Below, piece by piece: positions 23,664 through 32,762 of a stretch of 64,000 nucleotides of DNA; the stretch's first letter is position 1, and the number at the start of each line of letters is the position of its first letter. The stretch covers positions 4,278,001-4,342,000 of the forward strand of contig NZ_LR699553.1 in the NCBI RefSeq assembly GCF_902459535.1, in the 5' to 3' direction. This DNA is from Paraburkholderia dioscoreae. Lineage in GTDB: Bacteria > Pseudomonadota > Gammaproteobacteria > Burkholderiales > Burkholderiaceae. The notes beneath the pieces were generated by a model. It worked only from the letters and a program-made list of their open reading frames with translations, did no database searches and was not told where the DNA came from. A program made the position numbers and the translations under genes.

Positions 23664-25608
23664 AGCGAACCTCGTGCAATTCGGCCGTGGAACGCGCGGA
23701 CAACGCGGACAACAATCCCGGAATGTCGTCGTCGTGCGGCACGAACGGCGAGTTGTCGCGCGGTATGCAGAAGGTGCTCTTGATCAGGAATTTGCGGGTC
23801 GCGACGTACAGGTTCTCCGGCACCTTCTGACCGGTCGACACGTAATGCACCGGCAGCTTGTAGCGGATCACCGTATCGAGCACGCCGCCGAGATTGGTGG
23901 CTTCGTCGAGCTTGGTGAGAATGCAGCCGGCGAGCGGCTGCTGGTCCGGCGCGCGCTGATAGGCCTGCACGACTTCGTTGAGCGTGTCGCCGTGGCTCGT
24001 TGCGTTGAGCAGCAACAGGCGCTGCACCGGCTGACCGGCGTGGCACAGCATCGCGATCTGGTCGGAAACGAGGCGGTCGCGCTGGCTCATGCCGATCGTG
24101 TCGATCAGCACGATGTGCTTGTTGCGCAGTTCGGAGAGCGCGAGTTGCAGGTCGGCGCCGTCTTTCACCGCATGCACCGAGACGCCGAGAATCTTGCCGA
24201 AGATGCGCAGTTGTTCGTGGCCGCCGATGCGGTAGCTGTCGGTGGTGAGCAGCGCGACCTTGCTGGCGCCGAAGCGCATCACGCAGCGCGCGGCCAGCTT
24301 GGCGGTAGTCGTCGTCTTGCCGACGCCTGTCGGGCCCATCAGCGCGAATACGCCGCCGCGCTCCATCAGCGCGTCTTCGTCCTCCATCACCGGCAGATTC
24401 GATTCGAGTACCGAGCGGACCCAATCCATACCGCCTTCCATGCTCTCGACATCGTCGGGCAGGTTGTCGACCATCATCTGCACGAGCTGCGCGGAGAAGC
24501 CGGCGGCAAACAGATGCTTGGTGAGGGCGGCGCGCGCCGGGTTGCGGCGCTGACGCTCGCCCCACAGCAAGCCGGCGAAGTGTTCTTCCATCATCCCGCG
24601 CATCGACGACAGTTCGCTCATCACGGTGTCGTTGACGACCTGCTCCATGCGCGTCTTGATCGCTTCGGCGACCGAGGCGGGCGTGCGGGCGTCCTCGCTC
24701 GATGACGACTGCGGTGTGTTTTTCTGCGCGGCGCGGCGCGCGGCAGCTTGCGCGCCTTCGCGCGCCCAGTCGGGCGCGTCGACGGCTTGCGGCGCGGCGG
24801 CGTTGCCGGGTTCGACGGCGGCGCCGAGACCCCTGGCCATCGCGGCGGCCGGTGTCATCGCGGCGGGGCGCGCGCTGTATGCGCCTTGTTGCTGTTGCTC
24901 GGCGGCAATGCGGCGCGCGTGGTCGATCAGCCAGGGGTTCGATTCGGCCATCGTGCGCGGCGTCTGCGCGTCGGCAGCCGATGCTCCAGGTGCGGCCGGC
25001 ACGCCGGCGGCTTTGAGGAGATCGGCGCGAATATCTTCGGTGAGACGCGAGGCTGCGGCACGGGCGCTCGGGCGATCGAGGCTGACCGGTTGCGACGGCG
25101 CCCCCGTGGCTGCCTTGACCGGTGTGCCGGGCAACGTGGCCTTCGGCGCGCTCGCGGCCGGCTTCATGACGGCAGCCGGTGCGTCGCTCGCGTCGTCGTC
25201 GGCGTGGCTGGAATGGGCGTTCGAATGGGTGCTGGTGTTGAAAGCGCCGTTGCCCGGATTCTCCGCACCGGCTTCCGGGCTTGCGCCGAACACCGACGAG
25301 AACACATCGGGCATGCCGCTCGCATACGGGTTCGTCTGCATCGGTGTTGCGGCCGGCAAAGCGCGCGGTGCCGCAAGCGCGGGCTGTCCGCCCGTGACAT
25401 TCATCGGCCCAGCCTGCGCCGCACCGGCGCTTGCGCGCGGGATCTTCGGCGTGATGGCGGCGAGGTCGCTGTCGGCCAGCGCGACGATCTCGACGCTGCC
25501 GTCGTCCATCGTGCGATTGGAGAGCACGACGGCATCCGCGCCCAACGCTTCGCGCACGAGACGCAGCGCATCACGACTGGTAGCGCCGACAAATTTACGA
25601 ATGTTCAA
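23656..25608 (-). CDS. flhF: FlhF, flagellar SRP-type GTPase
   Basis: FlhF is an SRP-family GTPase that marks the site of flagellar assembly. The 650-aa protein has the conserved N-terminal B-domain start (IRKFVGATSRDALRLVREAL). A long Ala/Pro-rich linker follows (about 55-310), then the N domain (about 311-420) and the G domain (about 420-650). G1 is GPTGVGKTTTT (425-435), with the DS(Y)RIGGHEQL motif, DTIGMSQRD (G3) and TKLDEATNLG (G4/G5). The linker makes it longer than most family members. The start lies about 60 nt from a conserved upstream element. Confidence 0.96.
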   Translation of the reverse strand: MNIRKFVGATSRDALRLVREALGADAVVLSNRTMDDGSVEIVALADSDLAAITPKIPRASAGAAQAGPMNVTGGQPALAAPRALPAATPMQTNPYASGMPDVFSSVFGASPEAGAENPGNGAFNTSTHSNAHSSHADDDASDAPAAVMKPAASAPKATLPGTPVKAATGAPSQPVSLDRPSARAAASRLTEDIRADLLKAAGVPAAPGASAADAQTPRTMAESNPWLIDHARRIAAEQQQQGAYSARPAAMTPAAAMARGLGAAVEPGNAAAPQAVDAPDWAREGAQAAARRAAQKNTPQSSSSEDARTPASVAEAIKTRMEQVVNDTVMSELSSMRGMMEEHFAGLLWGERQRRNPARAALTKHLFAAGFSAQLVQMMVDNLPDDVESMEGGMDWVRSVLESNLPVMEDEDALMERGGVFALMGPTGVGKTTTTAKLAARCVMRFGASKVALLTTDSYRIGGHEQLRIFGKILGVSVHAVKDGADLQLALSELRNKHIVLIDTIGMSQRDRLVSDQIAMLCHAGQPVQRLLLLNATSHGDTLNEVVQAYQRAPDQQPLAGCILTKLDEATNLGGVLDTVIRYKLPVHYVSTGQKVPENLYVATRKFLIKSTFCIPRDNSPFVPHDDDIPGLLSALSARSTAELHEVRFG

Positions 25609-25668
25609 GCTGGACCCCCGATGAGGTAAACGGACTAACGGACCGGCAACACACCGCTTCCCATTGAG

Positions 25669-25725
25669 ATCATTATTGCGAAACCCGTCGAGTCATGATC
25701 GATGGATAAAGACCGTTAAAGGTGG
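25669..25725 (-). promoter_or_regulatory. Candidate class II promoter element of flhF
   Basis: It shares with the flhB upstream region, on the plus strand, GATCG.(.)GGATAA.GAC.G followed by AAAGG.GG, with few mismatches over about 29 nt. It also has an upstream TTATT block. Placed 61 nt before flhF and after the flhA terminator, it suggests that flhF-flhG-fliA has its own promoter. Confidence 0.5.
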
Positions 25726-25872
25726 GCAATTCGGGCGATGGAAACGTGTCTGGATTCACGCGCACACTGGTTTGAAACACGCTCTGCGGCTGCGTCCAAT
25801 GGCGCTTTCGCGGGCACGGCATGTACTCCGCCATCCGCTTGCGGTATGAAAAATCAGGTGCCGAAATGAAAA

Positions 25873-25893
25873 CCGGCGCTCGATGAGCGCCGG
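25873..25893 (-). terminator. Rho-independent terminator of flhBA
   Basis: A 9-bp perfect stem (CCGGCGCTC / GAGCGCCGG) with a GAT loop lies 49 nt beyond the flhA stop and is followed on the minus strand by TTTTC. The remaining 25726-25872 holds nothing I can name. Confidence 0.8.
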
Positions 25894-25941
25894 CGACAGA
25901 CATGGGCCGGAAGTGAAGTCGGCCGCCATGAACCAGGTGCG

Positions 25942-28044
25942 CTAACCGTGCGCACCGATCAAATTCACCACCTTGATATTGCGCGTGTCGGGCACTTCCG
26001 CATACGACAGCACCTTCAACTGCGGCAGGCTGCGGCGCAGGAAGCGCGCAAGCATCGGCCGCAAAGCGTGCTGCACCAGCAGCACGGGCGCGAGCCCGAG
26101 ATTCTGCTGACGCGTCATCGCCTTCTGGGTTTCGTTCAGCAAGGTATGCGCGAGACCTGGTTCGAGACCCGGATTGGAACCGGTCGAGAGCGCCTGTGAG
26201 AGCACCCGTTCGAGATTCGAATCGAGGCCCATCACCTGCATGTCGCCGGTGCCCGGGAACCACTGCTGCGTGATCGCGCGACCCAGCGCGAGGCGCACGG
26301 CGGCGGTGAGGTCGTGCGCGTCGGTGAGCTTCGGCGTGTGTTCGGAGAGCGCTTCGAGAATCGTGCGCATGTCGCGAATCGGCACGCCTTCTTCCAGCAG
26401 GTTTTGCAGCACCTTTTGCAGCGTGGTGAGCGGCAACGACTTCGGCACCAGATCGTCGACCAGCGACGGCGTGTCCTTCTGCATCCGTTCGAGCAGTGCC
26501 TGCACTTCCCGGCGGCCGAGCAGTTCCGACGCATGCGTGACCACGAGGTGATTCAGGTGCGTGGCCACCACCGTGCTCGAATCGACCACGGTGTAGCCAT
26601 AAACCTGGGCCTGTTCGCGCAGATTCGTGTCGATCCAGATGGCCGGCAGGCCGAAGGCGGGATCCTGTGTCGGCGTGCCGGGCAGCGCGGCGGAAACCTG
26701 GCCCGGATTGATCGCCAGCCATTGCCCCGGATACGCTTCGCCAACGCCCACCTCCACGCCCTTTAGCGCGATGCGATAGCCGTTCGGCCGCAGTTCCAGG
26801 TTGTCGCGGATATGAATGACCGGTGGCAGAAAGCCGATTTCCTGCGCGAACTTCTTGCGGATGCTCTTGATCCGCTTGAGCAGTTCGCCGTCCGAGTTCT
26901 TGTCGACGAGCGGAATCAGCCGGTAGCCGACTTCCAGGCCGAGCGTGTCGATCATCGTCACGTCGTCCCAGCTGGCTTCGGTGTTTTCGACCGGCGCCAT
27001 CGCGGCCGGCGCGACGTCGACGAGCGCCGTGGTGTTCTTGCGATCCTCGGCACGCTTTTTCATGGTGCGGCCCAGCTGGATCAGACCGCCGCCGAGAAGC
27101 AGAAACGCGAAATGCGGCATGCCCGGAATCAGGCCCATCAGCACGAGAATGCAGCCGGTGATCACCAGCACGCGCGGATTCGTGAACAACTGGCCGGTAA
27201 GCTGCGTGCCGATGTCTTCGTTGGTCGCGACCCGCGAGACGATCACGCCGGCCGCCGTCGAAATCACCAGCGAAGGAATCTGCGCAACGAGGCCGTCACC
27301 AATGGTCAACAGCGTGTAGTTCTTGCCCGCGGACGCGAAGTCCATGCCGTGCTGGACCATCCCGACGATCAGGCCACCCACGATGTTGATCACCATGATC
27401 AGCAGACCGGCGATCGCGTCGCCGCGCACAAACTTGCTCGCGCCGTCCATCGACCCGTAGAACTCGGCCTCCTGCGAAACTTCGGAGCGGCGCTTGCGGG
27501 CCTGTTCCTCGTTGATGAGGCCGGCGTTCAGGTCGGCGTCGATCGCCATCTGCTTGCCGGGCATCGCGTCGAGCGTGAAGCGCGCGGACACTTCCGCGAT
27601 GCGCCCCGCGCCCTTGGTGATCACCATGAAGTTGATCACCATCAGGATGATGAAGACGACGATACCGACGGCGAAGTTGCCGCCCACGAGGAAGTGGCCG
27701 AACGACTCGATCACCTGGCCGGCCGCGTCCGGTCCGGTGTGGCCTTCGAGCAGCACGACCCGCGTGGACGCCACGTTCAGCGAGAGGCGCAGCAAGGTCG
27801 AGAACAGCAGCACGCTCGGGAACGCGGCGAAGTCGAGCGGCTTCATCGTGTACATGCTGACGAGCAGCACCATCACGGACAGCGCGATGTTGAAGGTGAA
27901 CAGCAGATCCAGCAGGAACGGCGGCAACGGCAGAATCATCATGCCGAGGATCATGCAGATCAGCACCGGCCCGGCGAGGGCGCGCAAATTGGTGCCGCTC
28001 AAGGCATCCGGCCGTCGAGCGAGGAAACCGGCGCGAGCGTTCAT
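25942..28044 (-). CDS. flhA: FlhA, flagellar export gate protein
   Basis: FlhA (700 aa) is the large export-gate subunit; its cytoplasmic ring receives chaperone-substrate complexes. About eight N-terminal helices (about 25-330) contain the family block LLRLSLNVASTRVVLLEGH and the FHIPEP-region phrase DAMPGKQMAIDADLNAGLI. The C-terminal cytoplasmic domain (about 350-700) includes LNHLVVTHASELLGRREVQ and ends KVVNLIGAHG. The ATG overlaps the flhB stop (ATGA). Confidence 0.97.
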   Translation of the reverse strand: MNARAGFLARRPDALSGTNLRALAGPVLICMILGMMILPLPPFLLDLLFTFNIALSVMVLLVSMYTMKPLDFAAFPSVLLFSTLLRLSLNVASTRVVLLEGHTGPDAAGQVIESFGHFLVGGNFAVGIVVFIILMVINFMVITKGAGRIAEVSARFTLDAMPGKQMAIDADLNAGLINEEQARKRRSEVSQEAEFYGSMDGASKFVRGDAIAGLLIMVINIVGGLIVGMVQHGMDFASAGKNYTLLTIGDGLVAQIPSLVISTAAGVIVSRVATNEDIGTQLTGQLFTNPRVLVITGCILVLMGLIPGMPHFAFLLLGGGLIQLGRTMKKRAEDRKNTTALVDVAPAAMAPVENTEASWDDVTMIDTLGLEVGYRLIPLVDKNSDGELLKRIKSIRKKFAQEIGFLPPVIHIRDNLELRPNGYRIALKGVEVGVGEAYPGQWLAINPGQVSAALPGTPTQDPAFGLPAIWIDTNLREQAQVYGYTVVDSSTVVATHLNHLVVTHASELLGRREVQALLERMQKDTPSLVDDLVPKSLPLTTLQKVLQNLLEEGVPIRDMRTILEALSEHTPKLTDAHDLTAAVRLALGRAITQQWFPGTGDMQVMGLDSNLERVLSQALSTGSNPGLEPGLAHTLLNETQKAMTRQQNLGLAPVLLVQHALRPMLARFLRRSLPQLKVLSYAEVPDTRNIKVVNLIGAHG

Positions 28045-29261
28045 GCGGAGGCTCCTGAAGCGTCGTTATCGGGGTTCATGGCGGGATTGAGCGTGTCGGC
28101 GGCTTCCTGATCGGCTTGGTCGTCCGATACGCCGCCCTTGTCGAGTTCGGCGGGCACGTCGAGCTCGGTCGGCGCCATCGGCACGGCGCCGCCTTCGGTT
28201 CTGAAGCGTCGCAACTGATACACCCACGCGAGCACCTCGGCGACCGCGCCATACAGCGGGCCCGGAATCTCGCGGTTCAGTTCGACGTTGTGATACAGCG
28301 CCCGCGCGAGCGGCGGCGCTTCCAGCAACGGCACGTTGTTTTCGGCGGCGATTTCGCGAATCCGCGCGGCCACCAGGTTCACGCCCTTGGCGACGACTTT
28401 CGGCGCGCGCATCTCGCCGTCGGTGTATTGCAGCGCCACCGCAAAGTGCGTCGGGTTGGTCACCACCACGTCGGCCTTGGGCACGTTGGTCATCATGCGG
28501 CGGCGGGCAATCGCACGCTGCTGCTGGCGAATCCGGCCTTTGACATGCGGATCGCCTTCGCTTTCGCGGTGTTCGCGCTTCACTTCTTCCTTCGACATGC
28601 GCAGTTTCTTGTGGAACTGCCACAGTTGATACGGCACATCCAGCGCGGCGACGACGAACATGCCCGCCACCGTCATGCCGCAGCACACGGCGATCAGATG
28701 CACGGTGTTGGCGAGCGCGAGCTGCAACGGCTGGGTCGCCAGCGCGAGAATCTCTTCACGGCGGTTCCAGATCGCCGTACCGCCGATCACGCCCACCACC
28801 AGCGTCTTGACGAGCGACAAGCCGAGCTGGATCGGTCCGTTGATCGAAAACATCTTGCCGAGGCCGGCGATCGGATTGAGGCGGTCGAACTTCGGTTCGA
28901 GGCCTTTTGACGACAACTGCCAGCCGCCCAGCGCCATCGGCGCGAACAGGGCGGCCGCGCCGGTAAAGGCGAGGATCGGCAGTAGCGCGTAAAGCCCTTC
29001 GCGGCTCGCCACGCCCGCGCCGATCAGCATGCGGCGGGTTTCGAAGGCACCGGCATGATCGAACGTGAAGGCCGCGCGCAACATGCCCTGCAAATGTTCA
29101 CCAATGCTGCCCGACATCCCCCACACGCCGAAGAACCCTGCCGCCAGCAGGGCAAACGTGGACAGCTCCCGCGAACGCACGATCTGCCCTTCCTCGCGCG
29201 CCTTCTGCAGGCGCCGGGGCGTGGCTGATTCGGTTTTTTCGAGGTCGCTATCCTCTGCCAC
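28041..29261 (-). CDS. flhB: FlhB, export substrate-specificity switch
   Basis: FlhB controls the switch from hook to filament export by autocleavage. I use the GTG at 29261 (406 aa, opening AEDSDLEKTESATPRRLQKA) because it has GGAGAG 9 nt upstream and matches the family start; the longer frame adds 23 unrelated residues. Four membrane helices lie between about 33 and 210. The cleavage motif NPTH is at 269-272, the same numbering as the Salmonella protein. The C-terminal tail (about 355-406) is extended and acidic. The gene is first in flhBA. Confidence 0.96.
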   Translation of the reverse strand: MAEDSDLEKTESATPRRLQKAREEGQIVRSRELSTFALLAAGFFGVWGMSGSIGEHLQGMLRAAFTFDHAGAFETRRMLIGAGVASREGLYALLPILAFTGAAALFAPMALGGWQLSSKGLEPKFDRLNPIAGLGKMFSINGPIQLGLSLVKTLVVGVIGGTAIWNRREEILALATQPLQLALANTVHLIAVCCGMTVAGMFVVAALDVPYQLWQFHKKLRMSKEEVKREHRESEGDPHVKGRIRQQQRAIARRRMMTNVPKADVVVTNPTHFAVALQYTDGEMRAPKVVAKGVNLVAARIREIAAENNVPLLEAPPLARALYHNVELNREIPGPLYGAVAEVLAWVYQLRRFRTEGGAVPMAPTELDVPAELDKGGVSDDQADQEAADTLNPAMNPDNDASGASA

Positions 29262-29308
29262 AAACGCTCTCCAGTCGGCTGAGGCACGACGCCTCTTTCC
29301 AGTGAGAG

Positions 29309-29365
29309 CGATTATTCCCGCTCGACGCAAGCACCGATCGGCGGATAAGGACGGAGAAAGGGGGG
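29309..29365 (-). promoter_or_regulatory. Candidate class II promoter element of flhB
   Basis: Read on the plus strand it contains ACGCAAGC, GATCGG, GGATAAGGACGG and AAAGGGGGG. The first and last blocks match the flgB element, and the middle matches the flhF element. It lies about 50 nt upstream of flhB. Confidence 0.55.
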
Positions 29366-29423
29366 TATTTCGAGGGATGAAAGCGCGGGAAAACCGCCGG
29401 GTCAGTTCAGTGCCGCGCCTCGA

Positions 29424-30719
29424 TCAGAAGGCCACGTAAGGCGCCTGACCGCCGTTCAAGGTCTGATCGAAGCCGTAGTAGACGTGCCGGCCGTAGAAGA
29501 ACGGCAGACCGAGATCGAAGCTGCTGCTGCCGCCGATCTGTCCGGCGAGATCATTGAATGCATAGTTGCCGCCGTTGCCGAACAACGTCGCCGCACTCAG
29601 GATGCCGATGCTGGCGGTTGCCTGGTTATTGTTCAATCCGACCAGCGTCACCGACCGGGTTTGCGCTGACGACGGGCAGTAAAAGCCCGCGAAGTTGCTG
29701 CCGCACAGCGCGATGGAACTATCGGTAAAGAAGTAGCCGTTCGAGCCCGAATCGAGGAACGCCTGCACCGTCGTGCCGTTGAACACGCTGCTGTTCAGAT
29801 CGCCGAAGGTGTCGGTGGTGAAGATCTGGACGCCGGTGAGCGCATTGTTCGACTGCGTACCGATGCCGAACACCAGTGTGCCGGTGGCGGAAGACGCGCC
29901 GGTGGTCGGCACCGGCGGCATCTGCACGATCACACCGTTGTTGTCGGCCGGGAAATAGACGACCGGATTGGCCACCTGTTGGGCCAGCGGCACCGGCGTG
30001 CGGGTACAGGAGACGCCGCCCGGACACGCGAAGTAGTTGCTGTAATTCATGGCGGTTGCCGCGCTCGCGCAAACGCCGCCGCAATCCGTGGGCGACGTGC
30101 CGATGCCGAGAATGCCGTTGGCGCCGAGATCGCCAACCGTGTTCTCGGCCGAGCCGCTGCCGCAACCGCGTGTGGGCACCGTGCTGGCGTCCTTGTCGCC
30201 GATGATCTGCAGCGGAATCGCCGCCGTCGTTCTTTCACTGCCTATCGCGATGGTCGCGGTGCGCACCGTGCCCCAGGTGAAGCCGTCCGCGAAAGTCGCG
30301 CATTCGGCGAGTTGCGCGCCGCTGCCGCTGACGGTACTGACAGGCAACGTATTGAGCAGCGAGGGGTTCAAAGCCGAGTTGACCACGCGCAACCCGAACG
30401 AGCCGGTATCGACCTGGATATTGTCGATAGTCTGGCAATTCGAGTTCGATCCGGGCGCGCAGACGGTCACGCTGACCGTCGGAATGTTGACGACCCCGCT
30501 CGTGCCCGGACCGACCGTGATCGGCACGGTGTTCGCCGCGGTCGCGGCGATCGGCTGCTGGGTCGGGCTGGCCGGCAGCGAGCCGCCGTTCAGCGTGGTC
30601 GACGAATCGTTGGAACTGCCGCCGCCACCGCCGCACGCGACGAGTGCCGACACCAGCGCCACCGCCGCGACGGCCTGCATCCAACCCTTGAACTTCACAG
30701 CAATATGCTTGGTTCGCAT
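29424..30719 (-). CDS. DUF3443 lipoprotein with pepsin-like aspartic protease signatures
   Basis: The 431-aa protein has a lipoprotein signal peptide with lipobox LVAC (Cys29) and a Gly/Ser-rich tether, so it is probably membrane-anchored outside the cytoplasm. The rest looks bilobal. DTGSFGLRVV (Asp104) and LDSGSNGYFF (Asp323) sit where pepsins have their two catalytic DTGS/DTGT loops. NGILGIG (201-207) resembles pepsin's DGILGLA. The ending LGLPFFYGRHVYYGFD (404-419) resembles LGDVFIRQYYTVFD. Family knowledge places this in DUF3443, common in Burkholderia; the protease reading is my inference. It follows the DUF2844 gene by 15 nt. Confidence 0.85.
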   Translation of the reverse strand: MRTKHIAVKFKGWMQAVAAVALVSALVACGGGGGSSNDSSTTLNGGSLPASPTQQPIAATAANTVPITVGPGTSGVVNIPTVSVTVCAPGSNSNCQTIDNIQVDTGSFGLRVVNSALNPSLLNTLPVSTVSGSGAQLAECATFADGFTWGTVRTATIAIGSERTTAAIPLQIIGDKDASTVPTRGCGSGSAENTVGDLGANGILGIGTSPTDCGGVCASAATAMNYSNYFACPGGVSCTRTPVPLAQQVANPVVYFPADNNGVIVQMPPVPTTGASSATGTLVFGIGTQSNNALTGVQIFTTDTFGDLNSSVFNGTTVQAFLDSGSNGYFFTDSSIALCGSNFAGFYCPSSAQTRSVTLVGLNNNQATASIGILSAATLFGNGGNYAFNDLAGQIGGSSSFDLGLPFFYGRHVYYGFDQTLNGGQAPYVAF

Positions 30720-30734
30720 GTTTCGTCCTCGCTA

Positions 30735-31280
30735 TTACTGGATGTCGGAACCGCTGACGCCGGCGGGCAGCGCGGGCGGCAACCACGCCTGGCCGCTGAA
30801 CGCGCCCATATGGCCGCCGGAGCGCACCACGAGGCTGCTCTGGTCGACCGCGACGGGGCCACGGCCGCCGCCGCGCGCCGCGCGTGCGGCCTTCACGCCG
30901 GCCACATACTGCGGAAAATAGCTGCCGAGCAGATCGTTCAGATCCGGCATTTGCGGGCCGCGCCATGCAATGCCGAAGACGGAACCGTCCGCGGCGAGAT
31001 ATTCGCGGACCATGGTGCCGTTGCCGAGCGCCGTCTCACGCACCGTATAAGAGGAGGAAGCCGAAGCTGAGGAAGCCGCGCTGGACGCGGAACGCATCAC
31101 GCCCTGGGCCGCGTTGACGGCGCCGCTACCGGGCTGGACGGTGCGGGAAGAAACGGACGCGTCAGAAGGCGGCGTCATGGGGGCGCCGCCCAGTCCCGCA
31201 CGAGCGGACTGCACGATGATTAACGAACAGGGCAAGGCAAGCGCCGTAACGATGCCGGCGCGGCGTACAAGACTCCACAT
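30735..31280 (-). CDS. DUF2844 exported protein, partner of DUF3443 gene
   Basis: From the ATG at 31280 (GGGAGGAG upstream) the protein is 181 aa with a signal peptide ending near ARA-GLGG. A Ser/Ala-rich stretch (about 55-75) precedes the conserved DUF2844 core (VRETALGNGTMVREYLA, then DGSVFGIAWRGPQMPDLNDL and LGSYFPQY). Function is unknown. It is first in a two-gene unit with the pepsin-like lipoprotein, so it could be its substrate, inhibitor or folding helper. The longer in-frame reading to 31481 has no support. Confidence 0.8.
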   Translation of the reverse strand: MWSLVRRAGIVTALALPCSLIIVQSARAGLGGAPMTPPSDASVSSRTVQPGSGAVNAAQGVMRSASSAASSASASSSYTVRETALGNGTMVREYLAADGSVFGIAWRGPQMPDLNDLLGSYFPQYVAGVKAARAARGGGRGPVAVDQSSLVVRSGGHMGAFSGQAWLPPALPAGVSGSDIQ

Positions 31281-31579
31281 GACGAAGCTCCTCCCGAGCT
31301 GCCGCTCGGCTCGCAAACGTGCGAACCGGCTGCATTTATGCAGATCATACGGCACCGCTGCGGTCACACTCTGGAAACGTTCCCCATCGTGCCACCGGCC
31401 GGAGGCTGCGTCCTCCGGAGCGCCGCGCTGCTGCTTGAGCTCGTAGTATGCCTGTGGTTTGTGTCGGTAGACAGCAAGCACGCGCGGGGGCGCAGCTTGC
31501 TATGCGTACGGCTTACGGCTGGCACGCGGGCCGCCGGCCCGCGACGTGCCTGCCGTTACGCTGCTGCGCCGCCGGCAGG
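31281..31579. other. Gap between cheZ and DUF2844 gene, with hairpin
   Basis: About 300 bp without a gene. A strong hairpin at 31521-31550 (GGCACG-CGGGCC / GGCCCG-CGTGCC with a 3-nt bulge) lies about 30 nt after the cheZ stop and may end the chemotaxis operon, although no T run follows. The promoter for the DUF2844 gene should lie in 31281-31500. Confidence 0.5.
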
Positions 31580-32290
31580 TCAGAAACCGAGGCTTGCCAG
31601 CAGATCGTCGACTTGCGACTGGTCCTGCACCACATCCGCCTTGCCTTCCGGATTGATCTGCGGACCGTTCAGCAGATGTTCGGGGCTGCCGGTCGGCGAG
31701 ACTTCGGCCGCCAGCGCCGCCGCGTTCGCCGCGAACTGCTCGCGCCGTTCGAGCGCGATGTTCTCGACCAGCACGCCGAGCAGCTGCTGCTCGATCAGGT
31801 ACACGACGTCCGTGATCTTCTTGATGACCTGGCCCGTCAGATCCTGGAAATCCTGTGCGAGCATGATCTCCATGAGCTGCGCATTGGTCGCGCTTGCCGC
31901 CTCCGGCACGCCGCGCAGGAAGGTTCGCGTGTCGTTCATCAACGCGCGCACTTCCTCGCGCTCGATCGGCGCCGCATACCACTGCTCCCAACGCGCGTCG
32001 AGTTTGCCCGCGTCGTCCTTCAACTGCTCCTGGAGCGGTTTGGCGACGTCGATCGCGGACAGCACGCGCTCGGCGGCCTGCTCGGTCATATCCGCGATAT
32101 ATTTCAGACGGTCGCGAGCATCGGGCACGGCTTCCGCCGCACGCTCGACATGCTTGTCGAGCCCGAGCTCGCGCATCGAGTCGCGCAGCGTGCGCGTCAG
32201 TTGTCCAATGCGGGCGAGGATACGGTCGGACGCGAAGTCGCCGCTCTCGTGGACCGCTTCGGCGCCTTGCGCGTTGGTCGGCAGATTCAC
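31580..32290 (-). CDS. cheZ: CheZ, CheY-P phosphatase
   Basis: CheZ (236 aa from the GTG at 32290) removes phosphate from CheY. The family's catalytic block QDFQDLTGQVIKKI is present, with the active-site Gln in the TGQ triplet. The C-terminal CheY-binding peptide is QSQVDDLLASLGF. It lies 1 nt after cheY, so it is coupled to it. The longer in-frame reading runs through cheY and is rejected. Confidence 0.95.
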   Translation of the reverse strand: MNLPTNAQGAEAVHESGDFASDRILARIGQLTRTLRDSMRELGLDKHVERAAEAVPDARDRLKYIADMTEQAAERVLSAIDVAKPLQEQLKDDAGKLDARWEQWYAAPIEREEVRALMNDTRTFLRGVPEAASATNAQLMEIMLAQDFQDLTGQVIKKITDVVYLIEQQLLGVLVENIALERREQFAANAAALAAEVSPTGSPEHLLNGPQINPEGKADVVQDQSQVDDLLASLGF

Positions 32291-32291
32291 A

Positions 32292-32687
32292 TCAGCTCCC
32301 GGCTTTGGCCATCTTCTCGAGAATCTTGTTGAGCTTCTCGTCGAGCGTCGCGGCCGTGAACGGCTTGACGACATAACCGCTCGCGCCGGCCTGGGCCGCC
32401 GCGATGATGTTTTCCTTCTTCGACTCGGCTGTCACCATCAGCACCGGCAAATGCGTCAGGTTGGCGTCGGCGCGGATTTCCTTGAGCATGGCCAGACCGT
32501 CGAGGTTCGGCATGTTCCAGTCGGAAATCACGAAGTCGTACGTGCCCCCGCGCAAACGCGCGAGACCGGCCTGACCGTCTTCCGCCTCGTCGACATTCGA
32601 GTAGCCGAGCTCTTTGAGGAGGTTGCGAACGATCCGGCGCATCGTCGGAAAGTCGTCAACAACCAGAATCTTCATTCCCTTATCCAT
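32292..32687 (-). CDS. cheY: CheY, chemotaxis response regulator (second copy, next to cheZ)
   Basis: This 131-aa single receiver domain closely resembles enteric CheY. It has the acidic pair DD (11-12), phospho-acceptor Asp56 in ISDWNMPNLDGL, the VTAESKKENI switch region and Lys in VVKPFT. Its place beside cheZ marks it as the likely motor-binding CheY. Confidence 0.96.
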   Translation of the reverse strand: MDKGMKILVVDDFPTMRRIVRNLLKELGYSNVDEAEDGQAGLARLRGGTYDFVISDWNMPNLDGLAMLKEIRADANLTHLPVLMVTAESKKENIIAAAQAGASGYVVKPFTAATLDEKLNKILEKMAKAGS

Positions 32688-32762
32688 TTCATTCCCTTTG
32701 CTTTATCCACGGTGCGGCGCCTGACCGCCTCAAACCGGCGCCTCAAATCCTACTGGCGCGCA

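Noticed and set aside
29262..29423. Sigma-28 promoter for flhB (GCCGATCG seen)
   Set aside because: No matching -35 block 11 nt upstream; flhB is a class II gene and should not depend on FliA.
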